64,000 nt of DNA from NCBI RefSeq assembly GCF_006364615.1, contig NZ_CP040986.1, positions 682,001 to 746,000 on the forward strand, read 5' to 3'. Positions 7,719 through 16,276 of this stretch are shown in pieces. Numbering within the stretch: the stretch's first letter is position 1; each line of letters opens with the position of its first letter. Position numbers and translations under genes: made by a program. The notes beneath the pieces were generated by a model. The model made no database searches. It had not been told where the DNA came from and saw only the letters and a program-made list of their open reading frames with translations. Origin of the DNA: Candidatus Methylopumilus rimovensis. Its GTDB lineage: Bacteria > Pseudomonadota > Gammaproteobacteria > Burkholderiales > Methylophilaceae.

Positions 7719-9197
7719 ATGCTAACCACAAAAAAAGATATTGTTTGCATAGGTGGTGGCATTATGAGCATTACATTAGCAAAATTAATCCAGGAACTAG
7801 ACATAAATACTGATGTAACTATTTATGAAAAACTTTCTTCTTGTGCGCTAGAAAGTACTCAATCTATAAACAATGCTGGAACAGGTCATGCTGGATTTTG
7901 TGAACTTAACTACACCCCTTTAAATAGGTATAAAGAAGTTAATATCGAAAGAGCAATAAAAATCAATAGAGAATTTGAAGTGTCTCTTCAATTCTGGAGT
8001 TTTTTAGCAAGAAAATATAAAGCTTTTAAGCCAAAATCATTTATTACCCAAGTTCCTCACATTAGCTTTGTTAAAGGCGCAAAAAATATCTCTTTTTTAA
8101 AGAAAAGATACGAAGCGCTTAGTAAAACACTTTCATTTAAAGGAATGGAATTTTCTCGCAATAAAGAAACCATTAAAAAATGGGCTCCTCTTATTGGCGT
8201 GGAAACTAAAGATGAAGTTGCCATGACAAAATATGAATATGGTAGCGACGTAAATTTTGAGTCATTAAGCCATGAAATGTTAAAAATTTTATCAAAGAGT
8301 AAAAAATTTTCTGTGCATACTCATCATGAGATTAAATCTATATCACAAAAAAAAGATCAAACCTGGGATATAAAAATATTCAATATAAAAACCAATAAGA
8401 CATTTTTAGTAAATGCAAAATTTATTTTTATTGGCGCCGGCGGCTCAGCAATTCATCTTCTTCAAAAAAGTAACATTAAAAATCAAATAGGTTACGCCGG
8501 ATTTCCTGTGAATGGAGAATGGTTAATATGCAAGAATCCATCACTTACAAAGAAGCACTTTTCTAAAATTTATGGCTTGGCTGGGCCCAAAGCACCACCT
8601 ATGTCAGCGCCTCACTTAGACTTGAGAATTATTAATGGTAAAAAACAGCTTATGTTTGGCCCATTTGCGAGTTTTACATTTAAATTTTTAAAGACGGGAT
8701 CCTATTTAGATTTAATCAAATCAATCAAAGTACGAAATATTATTCCTATGCTTCATGTGTTTGTATCCAACCTAAATCTTCTTAGTTATTTAATCAAACA
8801 ATCAAGCAATTCATATAAAAACAAAATGAATACGCTAAGAGAATTCTATCCGTTAGCTAATGAAAAAGATTGGAAATTAGAATCTGCTGGCAAGAGAGTT
8901 CAGATTATTAAGCCTTATAAAAAAATAGCTGGAAAACTAGAATTTGGCACGGAAATTGTATGGTCAGATGACAGTTCTCTTGCTGCTCTTTTGGGGGCGT
9001 CTCCCGGAGCTTCAACCTCAGTTTATTCGATGCTAAATATCATAGAAAGAAGTCTAAAACGAAGAATTGACTCTAAAGTCTGGAAGAATAAAATTGAAAA
9101 AATAGCACCATCGTACAATCAAGATTTAAGTAAAACACCATCGTTATTTACGAAAACTCGACTATCTGCTTATAAAACACTTGGATTTAAGATTTAA
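7719..9197 (+). CDS. mqo: Malate:quinone oxidoreductase
   Basis: The protein has 492 residues. Mqo is a peripheral membrane FAD enzyme that oxidises malate to oxaloacetate and passes electrons to quinone. The FAD-binding glycine motif IGGGIMS lies at residues 10-17. Other family blocks are NNAGTGHAGFCELNYTP, FIGAGGSAIHLLQKS, GPKAPPMSAPHLD and the C-terminal LLGASPGAST. An in-frame TAG directly precedes the ATG, so the start is fixed. The ribosome-binding site AAGGA (7701-7705) is better spaced for a four-codon mini-ORF beginning at 7711 and overlapping the mqo start. The gene converges with rlmB and overlaps it by 11 bases. Confidence 0.9.
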   Translation: MLTTKKDIVCIGGGIMSITLAKLIQELDINTDVTIYEKLSSCALESTQSINNAGTGHAGFCELNYTPLNRYKEVNIERAIKINREFEVSLQFWSFLARKYKAFKPKSFITQVPHISFVKGAKNISFLKKRYEALSKTLSFKGMEFSRNKETIKKWAPLIGVETKDEVAMTKYEYGSDVNFESLSHEMLKILSKSKKFSVHTHHEIKSISQKKDQTWDIKIFNIKTNKTFLVNAKFIFIGAGGSAIHLLQKSNIKNQIGYAGFPVNGEWLICKNPSLTKKHFSKIYGLAGPKAPPMSAPHLDLRIINGKKQLMFGPFASFTFKFLKTGSYLDLIKSIKVRNIIPMLHVFVSNLNLLSYLIKQSSNSYKNKMNTLREFYPLANEKDWKLESAGKRVQIIKPYKKIAGKLEFGTEIVWSDDSSLAALLGASPGASTSVYSMLNIIERSLKRRIDSKVWKNKIEKIAPSYNQDLSKTPSLFTKTRLSAYKTLGFKI

Positions 9198-9933
9198 AAC
9201 GTTGCCGTCTAATTTCTGACAGCACAATACCACTAGCAACACTTACATTTAAACTTTCAACAGCGCCTAACATTGGTATCTTAATTAGGAAATCACATAC
9301 TTCACGGGTTAATCTTCTCAGACCGCTGCCTTCAGAACCTAACACTACAGCAATGGGCCCTTTAAAATTTGCTTCGTAAAGAGACTCTGCACCATCTTCC
9401 GCTGTTCCTACAACGAGAACACCTTCTTCTTTGAGCTGACGAATCGTTCTTGCTAAATTCGTAACGACAATAAAAGGTAACGATTCTGCTGCTCCTGAAG
9501 CAACCTTTCTGACAGTAGCATTCAATCCTACTGCTCTATCTTTAGGTGCAATAACGGCATGGACTCCCATCCCATCTGCAACACGCAAGCAAGCGCCTAA
9601 ATTATGCGGATCTTCTACGCCATCTAATATTAAAAAAAACGCAGGCTCTTTCAGGTCACTTTCTAAAATATCTTCCACCGTTTTATAGGGAATTACTAAA
9701 GGAATGATTTTTGCAACTACACCCTGATGTTTGGATTGCGAAGCAATACCATCTAATCTTGCGCGATCCACCATTAAGATACGAATATTATTTTCTTTAG
9801 CTAGCTCAATAATTTCTTTAGCTCTAGGGTCATTACGATCACTATCCAAATAAATTTCTTGAATGCTTCTAGAAGATTGTCTTAATTGACTGATAATCGG
9901 ATGAAATCCAAAAATGATCTGACTGTGTGACAT
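9187..9933 (-). CDS. rlmB: 23S rRNA 2'-O-methyltransferase (Gm2251)
   Basis: This 248-residue SpoU-family (SPOUT) methyltransferase uses SAM to methylate the ribose of G2251 in the 23S rRNA P-loop. The N-terminal substrate-binding domain spans about residues 1-75. The trefoil-knot domain carries the three SpoU motifs: ILDGVEDPHNLGACLRVAD, VLGSEGSGLRRLTREVCD and ESLNVSVASGIVLSEI. The start is one base after the rnr stop, and the rnr-rlmB order is conserved in proteobacteria. Confidence 0.94.
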   Translation of the reverse strand: MSHSQIIFGFHPIISQLRQSSRSIQEIYLDSDRNDPRAKEIIELAKENNIRILMVDRARLDGIASQSKHQGVVAKIIPLVIPYKTVEDILESDLKEPAFFLILDGVEDPHNLGACLRVADGMGVHAVIAPKDRAVGLNATVRKVASGAAESLPFIVVTNLARTIRQLKEEGVLVVGTAEDGAESLYEANFKGPIAVVLGSEGSGLRRLTREVCDFLIKIPMLGAVESLNVSVASGIVLSEIRRQRFKS

Positions 9934-9934
9934 A

Positions 9935-12253
9935 TTATTTTGCTCTTATTCTCTTTTTGCTTTTAGCCGATCTGCTTGGCTTTGAAGTTCCTCGGTGTTT
10001 TGCAGCCTGAGATTTCTTTTTGTGCGTCGCTTTATCTTTAAAGAAATTTTTTGGTTTTCTATCTTTTAATGTTGATTTTTGAACTTCTTGATGACTCTCA
10101 AGGCTAAAGTCAATTTTACTGAGCTCTAAGTCTACACGAACCAATTTTACTTTTAATCGATCGCCTAAGCGATAAATTGCATGAGATCTTTCACCAATCA
10201 TGGCATGTCTTGCTTTGTCATAAGTAAAGTAATCATTACCTAATTCTGTAACATGTAATAAACCTTCAATATAAATAGCGTCGATTGCAACAAACAAACC
10301 AAAACTTGTGACTCCTGCAACAGTGCCTTCATATATCTCGCCAATTTTATCTTGCATGTAATAACATTTAAGCCATGAAGAAACATCGCGCGTAGCATCG
10401 TCCGCTCTTCTCTCTGTCATAGAACAATGCTGCCCTAAAACATGCCAGTTTGATGCAGGCATTTTCTTTTTTTCTATCGTAGCTTTAATAGCACGATGAA
10501 TTAAAAGATCTGGGTATCGACGTATCGGGGAAGTAAAATGTGCATAAGCTTCATAAGCTAAACCAAAATGACCAATATTGTCAGGGCTATAAACAGCTTG
10601 TTGCATAGACCTGAGGAGAACTGTTTGTAATAGATGTTCATCTGGTCGTCCTTTAATTTTTTCAATTAAAGTTGCATAATCCTTAATGCTAGGTTTATCT
10701 CCACCGCCTAACATAAATCCAAACTCTGCTAAAAATGTTTGTAAGTTTTCTAAGCGTTCTTCGGTCGGGCCTTCATGAATTCTATAAAGCGCCGGATGCT
10801 CATGTTCAATTAAAAAATTAGCTGCGCATACATTAGCTGCCAACATACACTCTTCAATGAGCCGATGAGCTTCATTTCGAATCACGGGCTCAATACGATC
10901 GATTTTTCCTTGGTCATTAAAAATCATGATGGTTTCAGATGAGTCAAATTCAATGGCACCGCGAGCATGCCTTTGTTTTGTAAGAATCCTATAAACTGAT
11001 TCAAGATTTTTAATATGAGGGATAATAGATTTATATTTTTCTGTTAAATCTGGTGATGCCCCTTTTAATAAGGCACTAACATCCATATATGTCATTCTTG
11101 CCTTTGATTCCATGACAGATGGATAGAATTTATAAGATGTGACTTTTCCATGTTGATCGATCAACATGTCACAAATCATACACAACCGATCCACATGCGG
11201 ATTAAGAGAACAAAGGCCATTAGAAAGAGCTTCTGGAAGCATCGGAATAACTCTTCTAGGAAAGTAAACTGAGTTGCCTCTTTCAAATGCTTCTTTATCT
11301 AAAATGTTATCAGGCTGCACGTAATAACTTACATCAGCAATAGCCACCACTAATCGCCAATTTTTACCACTACTTTCAGCATAAACTGCATCATCAAAAT
11401 CTCTAGCCGTTTCGCCGTCAATAGTGATGAGAGGTAAGTCCCGTAAATCAACTCTTCCTTTGAAATCTTTTTCTGAAACTTTTTTTGAGAAAGATTCGGC
11501 AATACGAATTGTTTCTTCTGAGAAATTGTAAGGAAGTTGGTGTTTTCTTAAAGCAATCTCGATTTCCATGCCGCTATCTGCATAATTACCAAGAATCTGA
11601 ATTACTTTACCCATCGGTCGCGATTTAAATGAAGGTTGAGCAGTAATTTCAATGACGACGATTTGGCCTGGTTTAGCCCCCATATCAAGATGATATGGAA
11701 TCAGAAAGTCTTGATTAATTCTTTTATCTTCTGCAGCTACAATAGTGACGCCTTGACCTTGAACCACTCTTCCCACCAAAGTCTCATTTTTTCTTTCAAG
11801 GATCTCAATAACTTTACCTTCGGGTCGGCCCTTTCTATCTTGGCCGATGGTTTGAACCATGACGCGATCATTATGAAGAACTTGCATCATTTCTCTTGAA
11901 GACAAGAAAATATCATCGCCCCCTTGATCTGGGATAAGAAATCCAAATCCATCTGGATGTCCTTGAATTCGTCCTGGGATAAGGTTTAATTTTTCAGAAA
12001 TACAAAAATCATCCTTACGATTTCGTAAAATCTGACCTTGCCTTTCCATGGCTCGAATACGTTTACTAAACGCTTCGGATTCATCATCAGCAATTTCAAG
12101 CAATTCATTAAGTTTTGAAATAGAAAGAGGTACACCTTGATCAGCCATCACCTTTAAAATCAGCTCGCGACTTGGCAATGGTTTTTCATAAAACATGGCC
12201 TCGCGTTCTTTTTGAGGGTCTTCTTGTCGAATGGATTTATTTTTTTTGCTCAT
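9935..12253 (-). CDS. rnr: Ribonuclease R
   Basis: The 772-residue 3'-5' exoribonuclease degrades structured RNA and mRNA. In order it has an N-terminal winged helix (about residues 20-85), two cold-shock OB domains, the RNB catalytic domain with DLPLITIDGETARDFDDAVY (acidic metal ligands) and HFTSPIRRYPDLLIHRAI, an S1 domain (YEGTVAGVTSFGLFVAID, about residues 645-730), and a lysine/arginine-rich tail rather than a structured end. The basic tail is typical of RNase R. It lies upstream of rlmB with almost no gap. Confidence 0.95.
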   Translation of the reverse strand: MSKKNKSIRQEDPQKEREAMFYEKPLPSRELILKVMADQGVPLSISKLNELLEIADDESEAFSKRIRAMERQGQILRNRKDDFCISEKLNLIPGRIQGHPDGFGFLIPDQGGDDIFLSSREMMQVLHNDRVMVQTIGQDRKGRPEGKVIEILERKNETLVGRVVQGQGVTIVAAEDKRINQDFLIPYHLDMGAKPGQIVVIEITAQPSFKSRPMGKVIQILGNYADSGMEIEIALRKHQLPYNFSEETIRIAESFSKKVSEKDFKGRVDLRDLPLITIDGETARDFDDAVYAESSGKNWRLVVAIADVSYYVQPDNILDKEAFERGNSVYFPRRVIPMLPEALSNGLCSLNPHVDRLCMICDMLIDQHGKVTSYKFYPSVMESKARMTYMDVSALLKGASPDLTEKYKSIIPHIKNLESVYRILTKQRHARGAIEFDSSETIMIFNDQGKIDRIEPVIRNEAHRLIEECMLAANVCAANFLIEHEHPALYRIHEGPTEERLENLQTFLAEFGFMLGGGDKPSIKDYATLIEKIKGRPDEHLLQTVLLRSMQQAVYSPDNIGHFGLAYEAYAHFTSPIRRYPDLLIHRAIKATIEKKKMPASNWHVLGQHCSMTERRADDATRDVSSWLKCYYMQDKIGEIYEGTVAGVTSFGLFVAIDAIYIEGLLHVTELGNDYFTYDKARHAMIGERSHAIYRLGDRLKVKLVRVDLELSKIDFSLESHQEVQKSTLKDRKPKNFFKDKATHKKKSQAAKHRGTSKPSRSAKSKKRIRAK

Positions 12254-12297
12254 ATGTGTGTCATTGTGACATTAAATTAAGGAAACATAAGATGCTT

Positions 12298-12831
12298 TTA
12301 CTTTAAAGCATATAAATGCGGGAGATTTCGACCTAGACCCTTACAATCCAATCCGTATCCAAAGACAAATTGATCTGGTACTCTAAGACCAATAAAATTA
12401 GGTGAATAAGATTTTTCTTTCGTGATCTCTTTATCAAAAAGAACTGCGGTATAAATTTCTTTTGCATTCATTGTGCGACAAGTCGATACAATTTCATTAA
12501 GCGTAATCCCCTCATCTAAAATGTCGTCAAGGATCAAAACAGTTTTCCCCTCAATGTCTTTTGGGGGCTTAACAAGCCAATGAATCGAACCGCCTATGAT
12601 CGAATTATCGTATCGTGTAGCATGAATGTAACTGTATTGAATATTTTTTTCTAACTGAGGCAAAAGCTGTCCTGCAAAAATTAGTGCGCCATTCATGACA
12701 CATAATACGTAAATCTCACTTGCATCAATGGTTTGATTGGCTTGACTTGCAATATCTTGAATTGCATTTTTAATTTCAATTTCTGAATACAGCACAGAAG
12801 ATTTATTAATCAATGTTTGGATGGTATCCAT
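12298..12831 (-). CDS. hpt: Hypoxanthine-guanine phosphoribosyltransferase
   Basis: The 177-residue type I phosphoribosyltransferase salvages hypoxanthine and guanine with PRPP to form IMP and GMP. The PRPP-binding loop VLILDDILDEGITL lies around residues 96-109. CVMNGALIFAGQLLPQL and the C-terminal VPDQFVFGYGLD are also typical of Hpt. The length is normal for bacteria. It lies 16 bases downstream of galU on the same strand, and upstream of rnr. Confidence 0.85.
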   Translation of the reverse strand: MDTIQTLINKSSVLYSEIEIKNAIQDIASQANQTIDASEIYVLCVMNGALIFAGQLLPQLEKNIQYSYIHATRYDNSIIGGSIHWLVKPPKDIEGKTVLILDDILDEGITLNEIVSTCRTMNAKEIYTAVLFDKEITKEKSYSPNFIGLRVPDQFVFGYGLDCKGLGRNLPHLYALK

Positions 12832-12847
12832 TAACTAATAAAGCGAA

Positions 12848-13714
12848 TCATGATATTGATTTTAGAAATTCAATAAATTCTTTTCCGATTTCTGGATGTT
12901 TTTTTGAAAATTCAATATTGGCTTTCATGAAGCCTAATTTATCGCCACAATCATATCGCTTACCTTCAAATTGATATGCGAAAATTGATTGCTGACCAAG
13001 CAACATTTGAATAGCGTCAGTGAGTTGAATCTCACCGCCCTTACCCGGTTTAATTTTTTCTAAACAATCAAAAATTTCTGGATTAAAAACATAGCGTCCG
13101 ATTACGCCCAATGTTGATGGCGCATCTTTTGGTTGAGGCTTTTCCACAATAGAATTAATTTTATGGAGATTGCCTTTGGAACCACTTACATCAACAATAC
13201 CGTATTGTAAGGTTTTTTCTTTTGGAATGTCTTCAATGGCTATCACGGAGACTTGTTCTTTTTCATGTTGAATGATTAATTGTTTTAAGACTGGCGTATT
13301 GGCATCTGTTAAATCATCAGCCAATAAAACTGCAAATGGCTCATCATTGATAATTGTTTTTGCTTGAAGAACGGCATGACCCAAACCTAAAGGTTCAGAT
13401 TGTCTTGTATAAATACACTTTACGTGGGACGGAATAATGGAGCGAATAGACTCGAGCAGAAGATTTTTATTGGAAGCTATAAGGCTAGCTTCAAGCTCAA
13501 CATTTTTATCAAAATGATCTTCAATCGATCTTTTATTGCGGCCTGTCACAAAAATTAGCTCAGTAATACCAGACTGCATAGCCTCTTCTACCGCATACTG
13601 AATTAGAGGCTTATCTACGATCGGAAGCATCTCTTTTGGATTCGCCTTAGTAGCCGGCAAAAAACGTGTACCGAGCCCAGCCACTGGGAATACTGCTTTT
13701 TTTATTACTTTCAT
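12848..13714 (-). CDS. galU: UTP-glucose-1-phosphate uridylyltransferase
   Basis: The 288-residue GalU makes UDP-glucose, the donor for lipopolysaccharide and other glycans. The nucleotide-binding N-terminus AVFPVAGLGTRFLPATKANP and the EMLPIVDKPLIQYAVEEA motif are intact, as are VLLADDL (metal-binding Asp) and SIVEKPQP. The 85-base upstream gap is strongly AT-rich, with short AT inverted repeats. UDP-glucose supply may serve the glycosyltransferases at 5.5-7.6 kb, but there is no direct linkage. Confidence 0.95.
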   Translation of the reverse strand: MKVIKKAVFPVAGLGTRFLPATKANPKEMLPIVDKPLIQYAVEEAMQSGITELIFVTGRNKRSIEDHFDKNVELEASLIASNKNLLLESIRSIIPSHVKCIYTRQSEPLGLGHAVLQAKTIINDEPFAVLLADDLTDANTPVLKQLIIQHEKEQVSVIAIEDIPKEKTLQYGIVDVSGSKGNLHKINSIVEKPQPKDAPSTLGVIGRYVFNPEIFDCLEKIKPGKGGEIQLTDAIQMLLGQQSIFAYQFEGKRYDCGDKLGFMKANIEFSKKHPEIGKEFIEFLKSIS

Positions 13715-13799
13715 ATATATAAAGTCACTTTCATGGGCTTTTATTCTCTAACATTTAACTTTAATTTATATATATAACTATATGTATTAATTATATAAT

Positions 13800-14255
13800 T
13801 TAATTCCATTTATTTTTCTCTTCATCATCTATTTTTTTAGCATCAACCCAATATGATTGATGGTTGGTAATCTCTTTCTTCCAAAATGGTGCGTCAGTTT
13901 TTAGAAAATCGATAATAAAATGACAAGCGTCGAAAGCTTCTTTACGATGCTTTGCAAATACCACAATACCTACAATAGGCTCGCCGACTTTTAATTTACC
14001 ATATCGATGCACAATATAAACATCATCTAAATGCCATCGATTCATTGCTAAAGACTCAATATTTAATAACGCCTTTTCAGTCATGCCAGGATAATGTTCT
14101 AATTCAAGCATCTCTAGCTTATCATTCCCAAGATCAAAATCTCTAACATACCCCTCAAAGCTTACCGATGCACCGCTATTATGAAGTTTTTTTAGTTGTT
14201 GAGTGATGCTTTGTAAGTCAAATACGTCTTGCTGAACATAAACAGACATAATCAT
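13800..14255 (-). CDS. moaE: Molybdopterin synthase catalytic subunit
   Basis: The 151-residue MoaE is the large subunit of molybdopterin synthase. It converts precursor Z (cPMP) to molybdopterin using sulfur from MoaD-thiocarboxylate. Typical blocks are GASVSFEGYVRDF, LELEHYPGMTEK, IVHRYGKLKVGEPIV and HRKEAFDACHFIIDFLKTDAPFWKKE, which includes the conserved lysines. It overlaps the moaD stop by four bases (ATGA). An alternative start two codons in, at 14249, has slightly better ribosome-binding spacing. Confidence 0.94.
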   Translation of the reverse strand: MIMSVYVQQDVFDLQSITQQLKKLHNSGASVSFEGYVRDFDLGNDKLEMLELEHYPGMTEKALLNIESLAMNRWHLDDVYIVHRYGKLKVGEPIVGIVVFAKHRKEAFDACHFIIDFLKTDAPFWKKEITNHQSYWVDAKKIDDEEKNKWN

Positions 14256-14509
14256 CCACCCGTGATTGGAGGAAAAAAGGCTACCTCATCATTCGCATTT
14301 ATTTTGTCGCTTGCTTCTGCTAGCTCTTGATTGACTGCCATTCTAAATGATGAAGGCATATTGAAAATAGCTTGCCATTGACTACCTCTTAGCTTTAGAA
14401 AAGCTATCAATTCAGCCAATGTCTTGATATCACTTTCAACATCAACTTCTTCCTGGTCAATGCCCACCATTTCTCTCACTTTAGCAAAATAAAATAATTT
14501 AATTTTCAT
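14252..14509 (-). CDS. moaD: Molybdopterin synthase sulfur carrier subunit
   Basis: The 85-residue ubiquitin-fold protein ends in ITGG. The terminal Gly-Gly is adenylated and then carries the thiocarboxylate used by MoaE. It overlaps moaE by four bases and overlaps the end of the preceding rmuC by 11 bases. No molybdoenzyme gene lies in the window, so the client enzyme is elsewhere. Confidence 0.92.
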   Translation of the reverse strand: MKIKLFYFAKVREMVGIDQEEVDVESDIKTLAELIAFLKLRGSQWQAIFNMPSSFRMAVNQELAEASDKINANDEVAFFPPITGG

Positions 14510-15680
14510 CTTTATTCTGCTCTTCTTGTTTTGTGTAAATCTCTTCTTCGAACTCTAATAAAGCATTTGGGTCATCTTTTAATTCCACGCGCTCAATTTG
14601 AGAAAATCGTCTTGATATTTTTTGACTTGTGACATGAACATCTTGAGCATGCTCATGAGCCTGTCTAATATTGTCAGCTAATTTCTTCATACGTACATCA
14701 AAACGCTCAAATTCTTGCCCAAGTCTACCGAGTTCTGCCTTAATAATATGAACTTGCTTTCTTGTTTCAACATCTTTTAAAACTGCTCTTGCTGTATTGA
14801 GAACAGCCATCAGTGTCGTTGGAGATACAATCCATACCCTCTGGCTCATCGCCTCCTCTATCAAATCAGAATGATATGCATGAATTTCTGCAAAAACAGC
14901 TTCGGCAGGAATAAACATGACTGCACCATCGGAAGTCTCATTGGAAATAATATATTTACTCGCAATATCATGAATATGTTTTTTGATATCAAGCTTAAAT
15001 TGTTTTTGTGCATTTTTAACTTCATCGGGTGGTAAGCTAGAATCCAACATTTTTCTATAGCTTTCTAATGGAAATTTAGAATCAATCGCAACATTGCCCG
15101 TTGGTTCTGGCAAAAATAAAACACAATCTACTCGGTTACCGTTAGATAATGTGTGTTGCATCGAAAATGCATCGGGCGGAAGCGCATTACGTACTAAACT
15201 TTCAAGCTGCACCTCTCCGAAGGCACCTCTAGATTTTTTATCTCCTAACAATTCTTGAAAACTTACAATGTTGGTAGTGAGGCCATCTATTTTTTTCTGA
15301 GCTTCATCAATTGTAGAAAGCTGTTTCATGACACGATCAAAGGTATCGTTTGTTTTCTTAAACCCCTCCTCCAAACTTTCTTTTACCTTGCTATCAATAT
15401 CTTGCAATCTCATATTGAGTAGATTTTTTAATTGATTGGTAGAGCTATCCATGGTGTCACGAACAATTTCACCTTGTATTTTGCCCTGCTCAGAAAGTGT
15501 CACATTAAGACGATCTGTTAACTTATTTAAACTATCATTTAGGCCTACAATCATTTCTCGATGTTTTTCTTCAAGAGCTTTTATCGTCGCTCCTTCGGGG
15601 GAACGACTTTGAAATCGCCACAGCAAATAGGCAACTAAAACGCACAAGAGAATAAGTAAAATCAGAATAAAATTAAGCAT
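14499..15680 (-). CDS. rmuC: DNA recombination protein RmuC
   Basis: The 393-residue protein has one N-terminal membrane anchor (about residues 2-20), a long coiled-coil (residues 35-140), and the RmuC core with GAFGEVQLESLVRNALPP, AIDSKFPLESY and AVLNTARAVLKDV. The core has a restriction-endonuclease-like fold. RmuC is known to limit inversions at short inverted repeats; its biochemical activity is not settled. It is transcribed with moaD and moaE, probably without functional connection. Confidence 0.93.
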   Translation of the reverse strand: MLNFILILLILLCVLVAYLLWRFQSRSPEGATIKALEEKHREMIVGLNDSLNKLTDRLNVTLSEQGKIQGEIVRDTMDSSTNQLKNLLNMRLQDIDSKVKESLEEGFKKTNDTFDRVMKQLSTIDEAQKKIDGLTTNIVSFQELLGDKKSRGAFGEVQLESLVRNALPPDAFSMQHTLSNGNRVDCVLFLPEPTGNVAIDSKFPLESYRKMLDSSLPPDEVKNAQKQFKLDIKKHIHDIASKYIISNETSDGAVMFIPAEAVFAEIHAYHSDLIEEAMSQRVWIVSPTTLMAVLNTARAVLKDVETRKQVHIIKAELGRLGQEFERFDVRMKKLADNIRQAHEHAQDVHVTSQKISRRFSQIERVELKDDPNALLEFEEEIYTKQEEQNKDEN

Positions 15681-15687
15681 AGATTGA

Positions 15688-16272
15688 TTATAGCGAATGA
15701 TTGATTTCGGTCATGGGGAAACGCGCTTTTAATTTATCTAAAGCATTATCAGGAAGCCTTATCAAAAGACTCACTTTATCATCAAAAGCTTTATCTAAAA
15801 CACTGCCATTCATTGAATGTATTACATGAATATAATTATCTAAATTATTGTAATTTATAGTTAATTTTAATTTTATATATTCAATATAAGGCTCAATCAC
15901 GGAATGCGTTAAAGCAAGCTTACCGGTACCTCCATAAGCTCTTGTGAGACCTCCCGTACCTAAATTAATACCGCCATAATATCGAATGACACCGATTCCA
16001 CCTGATACGATTTGATGGGCATCAATTAATTGCAACAATGGTTTTCCAGCAGTGCCTGAAGGCTCACCTGCATCTGAATAATAGGGCTCAAATCCGTGCT
16101 CTGATTTTAGTTGGTAGGCAAAAGCTAAATGACTTGCATGAGGATGTTCTTTTGCGATTGATTGCAATACACGCAATATATCCTGCTTTGTTTCACCTAT
16201 AAATGTATACCCAATAAACCTAGATTTTTGAATCGTTTGTTCTTGTATTGAAATACTTTTAAAACAATTCAT
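15688..16272 (-). CDS. yigZ: YigZ/IMPACT family protein
   Basis: The 194-residue protein has the UPF0029 N-terminal domain, with the signature DAGEPSGTAGKPLLQ and IGVIRYYGGINLGTGGLTRAYG (the family motif, about residues 66-112), and a short C-terminal domain of ferredoxin-like fold. The family is related to yeast Yih1/mammalian IMPACT; the bacterial role is not established, although RNA or ribosome-linked binding has been suggested. It lies between fhs and rmuC with gaps of fewer than 10 bases. Confidence 0.88.
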   Translation of the reverse strand: MNCFKSISIQEQTIQKSRFIGYTFIGETKQDILRVLQSIAKEHPHASHLAFAYQLKSEHGFEPYYSDAGEPSGTAGKPLLQLIDAHQIVSGGIGVIRYYGGINLGTGGLTRAYGGTGKLALTHSVIEPYIEYIKLKLTINYNNLDNYIHVIHSMNGSVLDKAFDDKVSLLIRLPDNALDKLKARFPMTEINHSL

Positions 16273-16276
16273 CCTC

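Noticed and set aside
13715-13799. AT-rich stretch before galU as an origin or repeat element
   Set aside because: It consists of short irregular AT repeats with no DnaA boxes recognised; it is probably just the galU promoter region.
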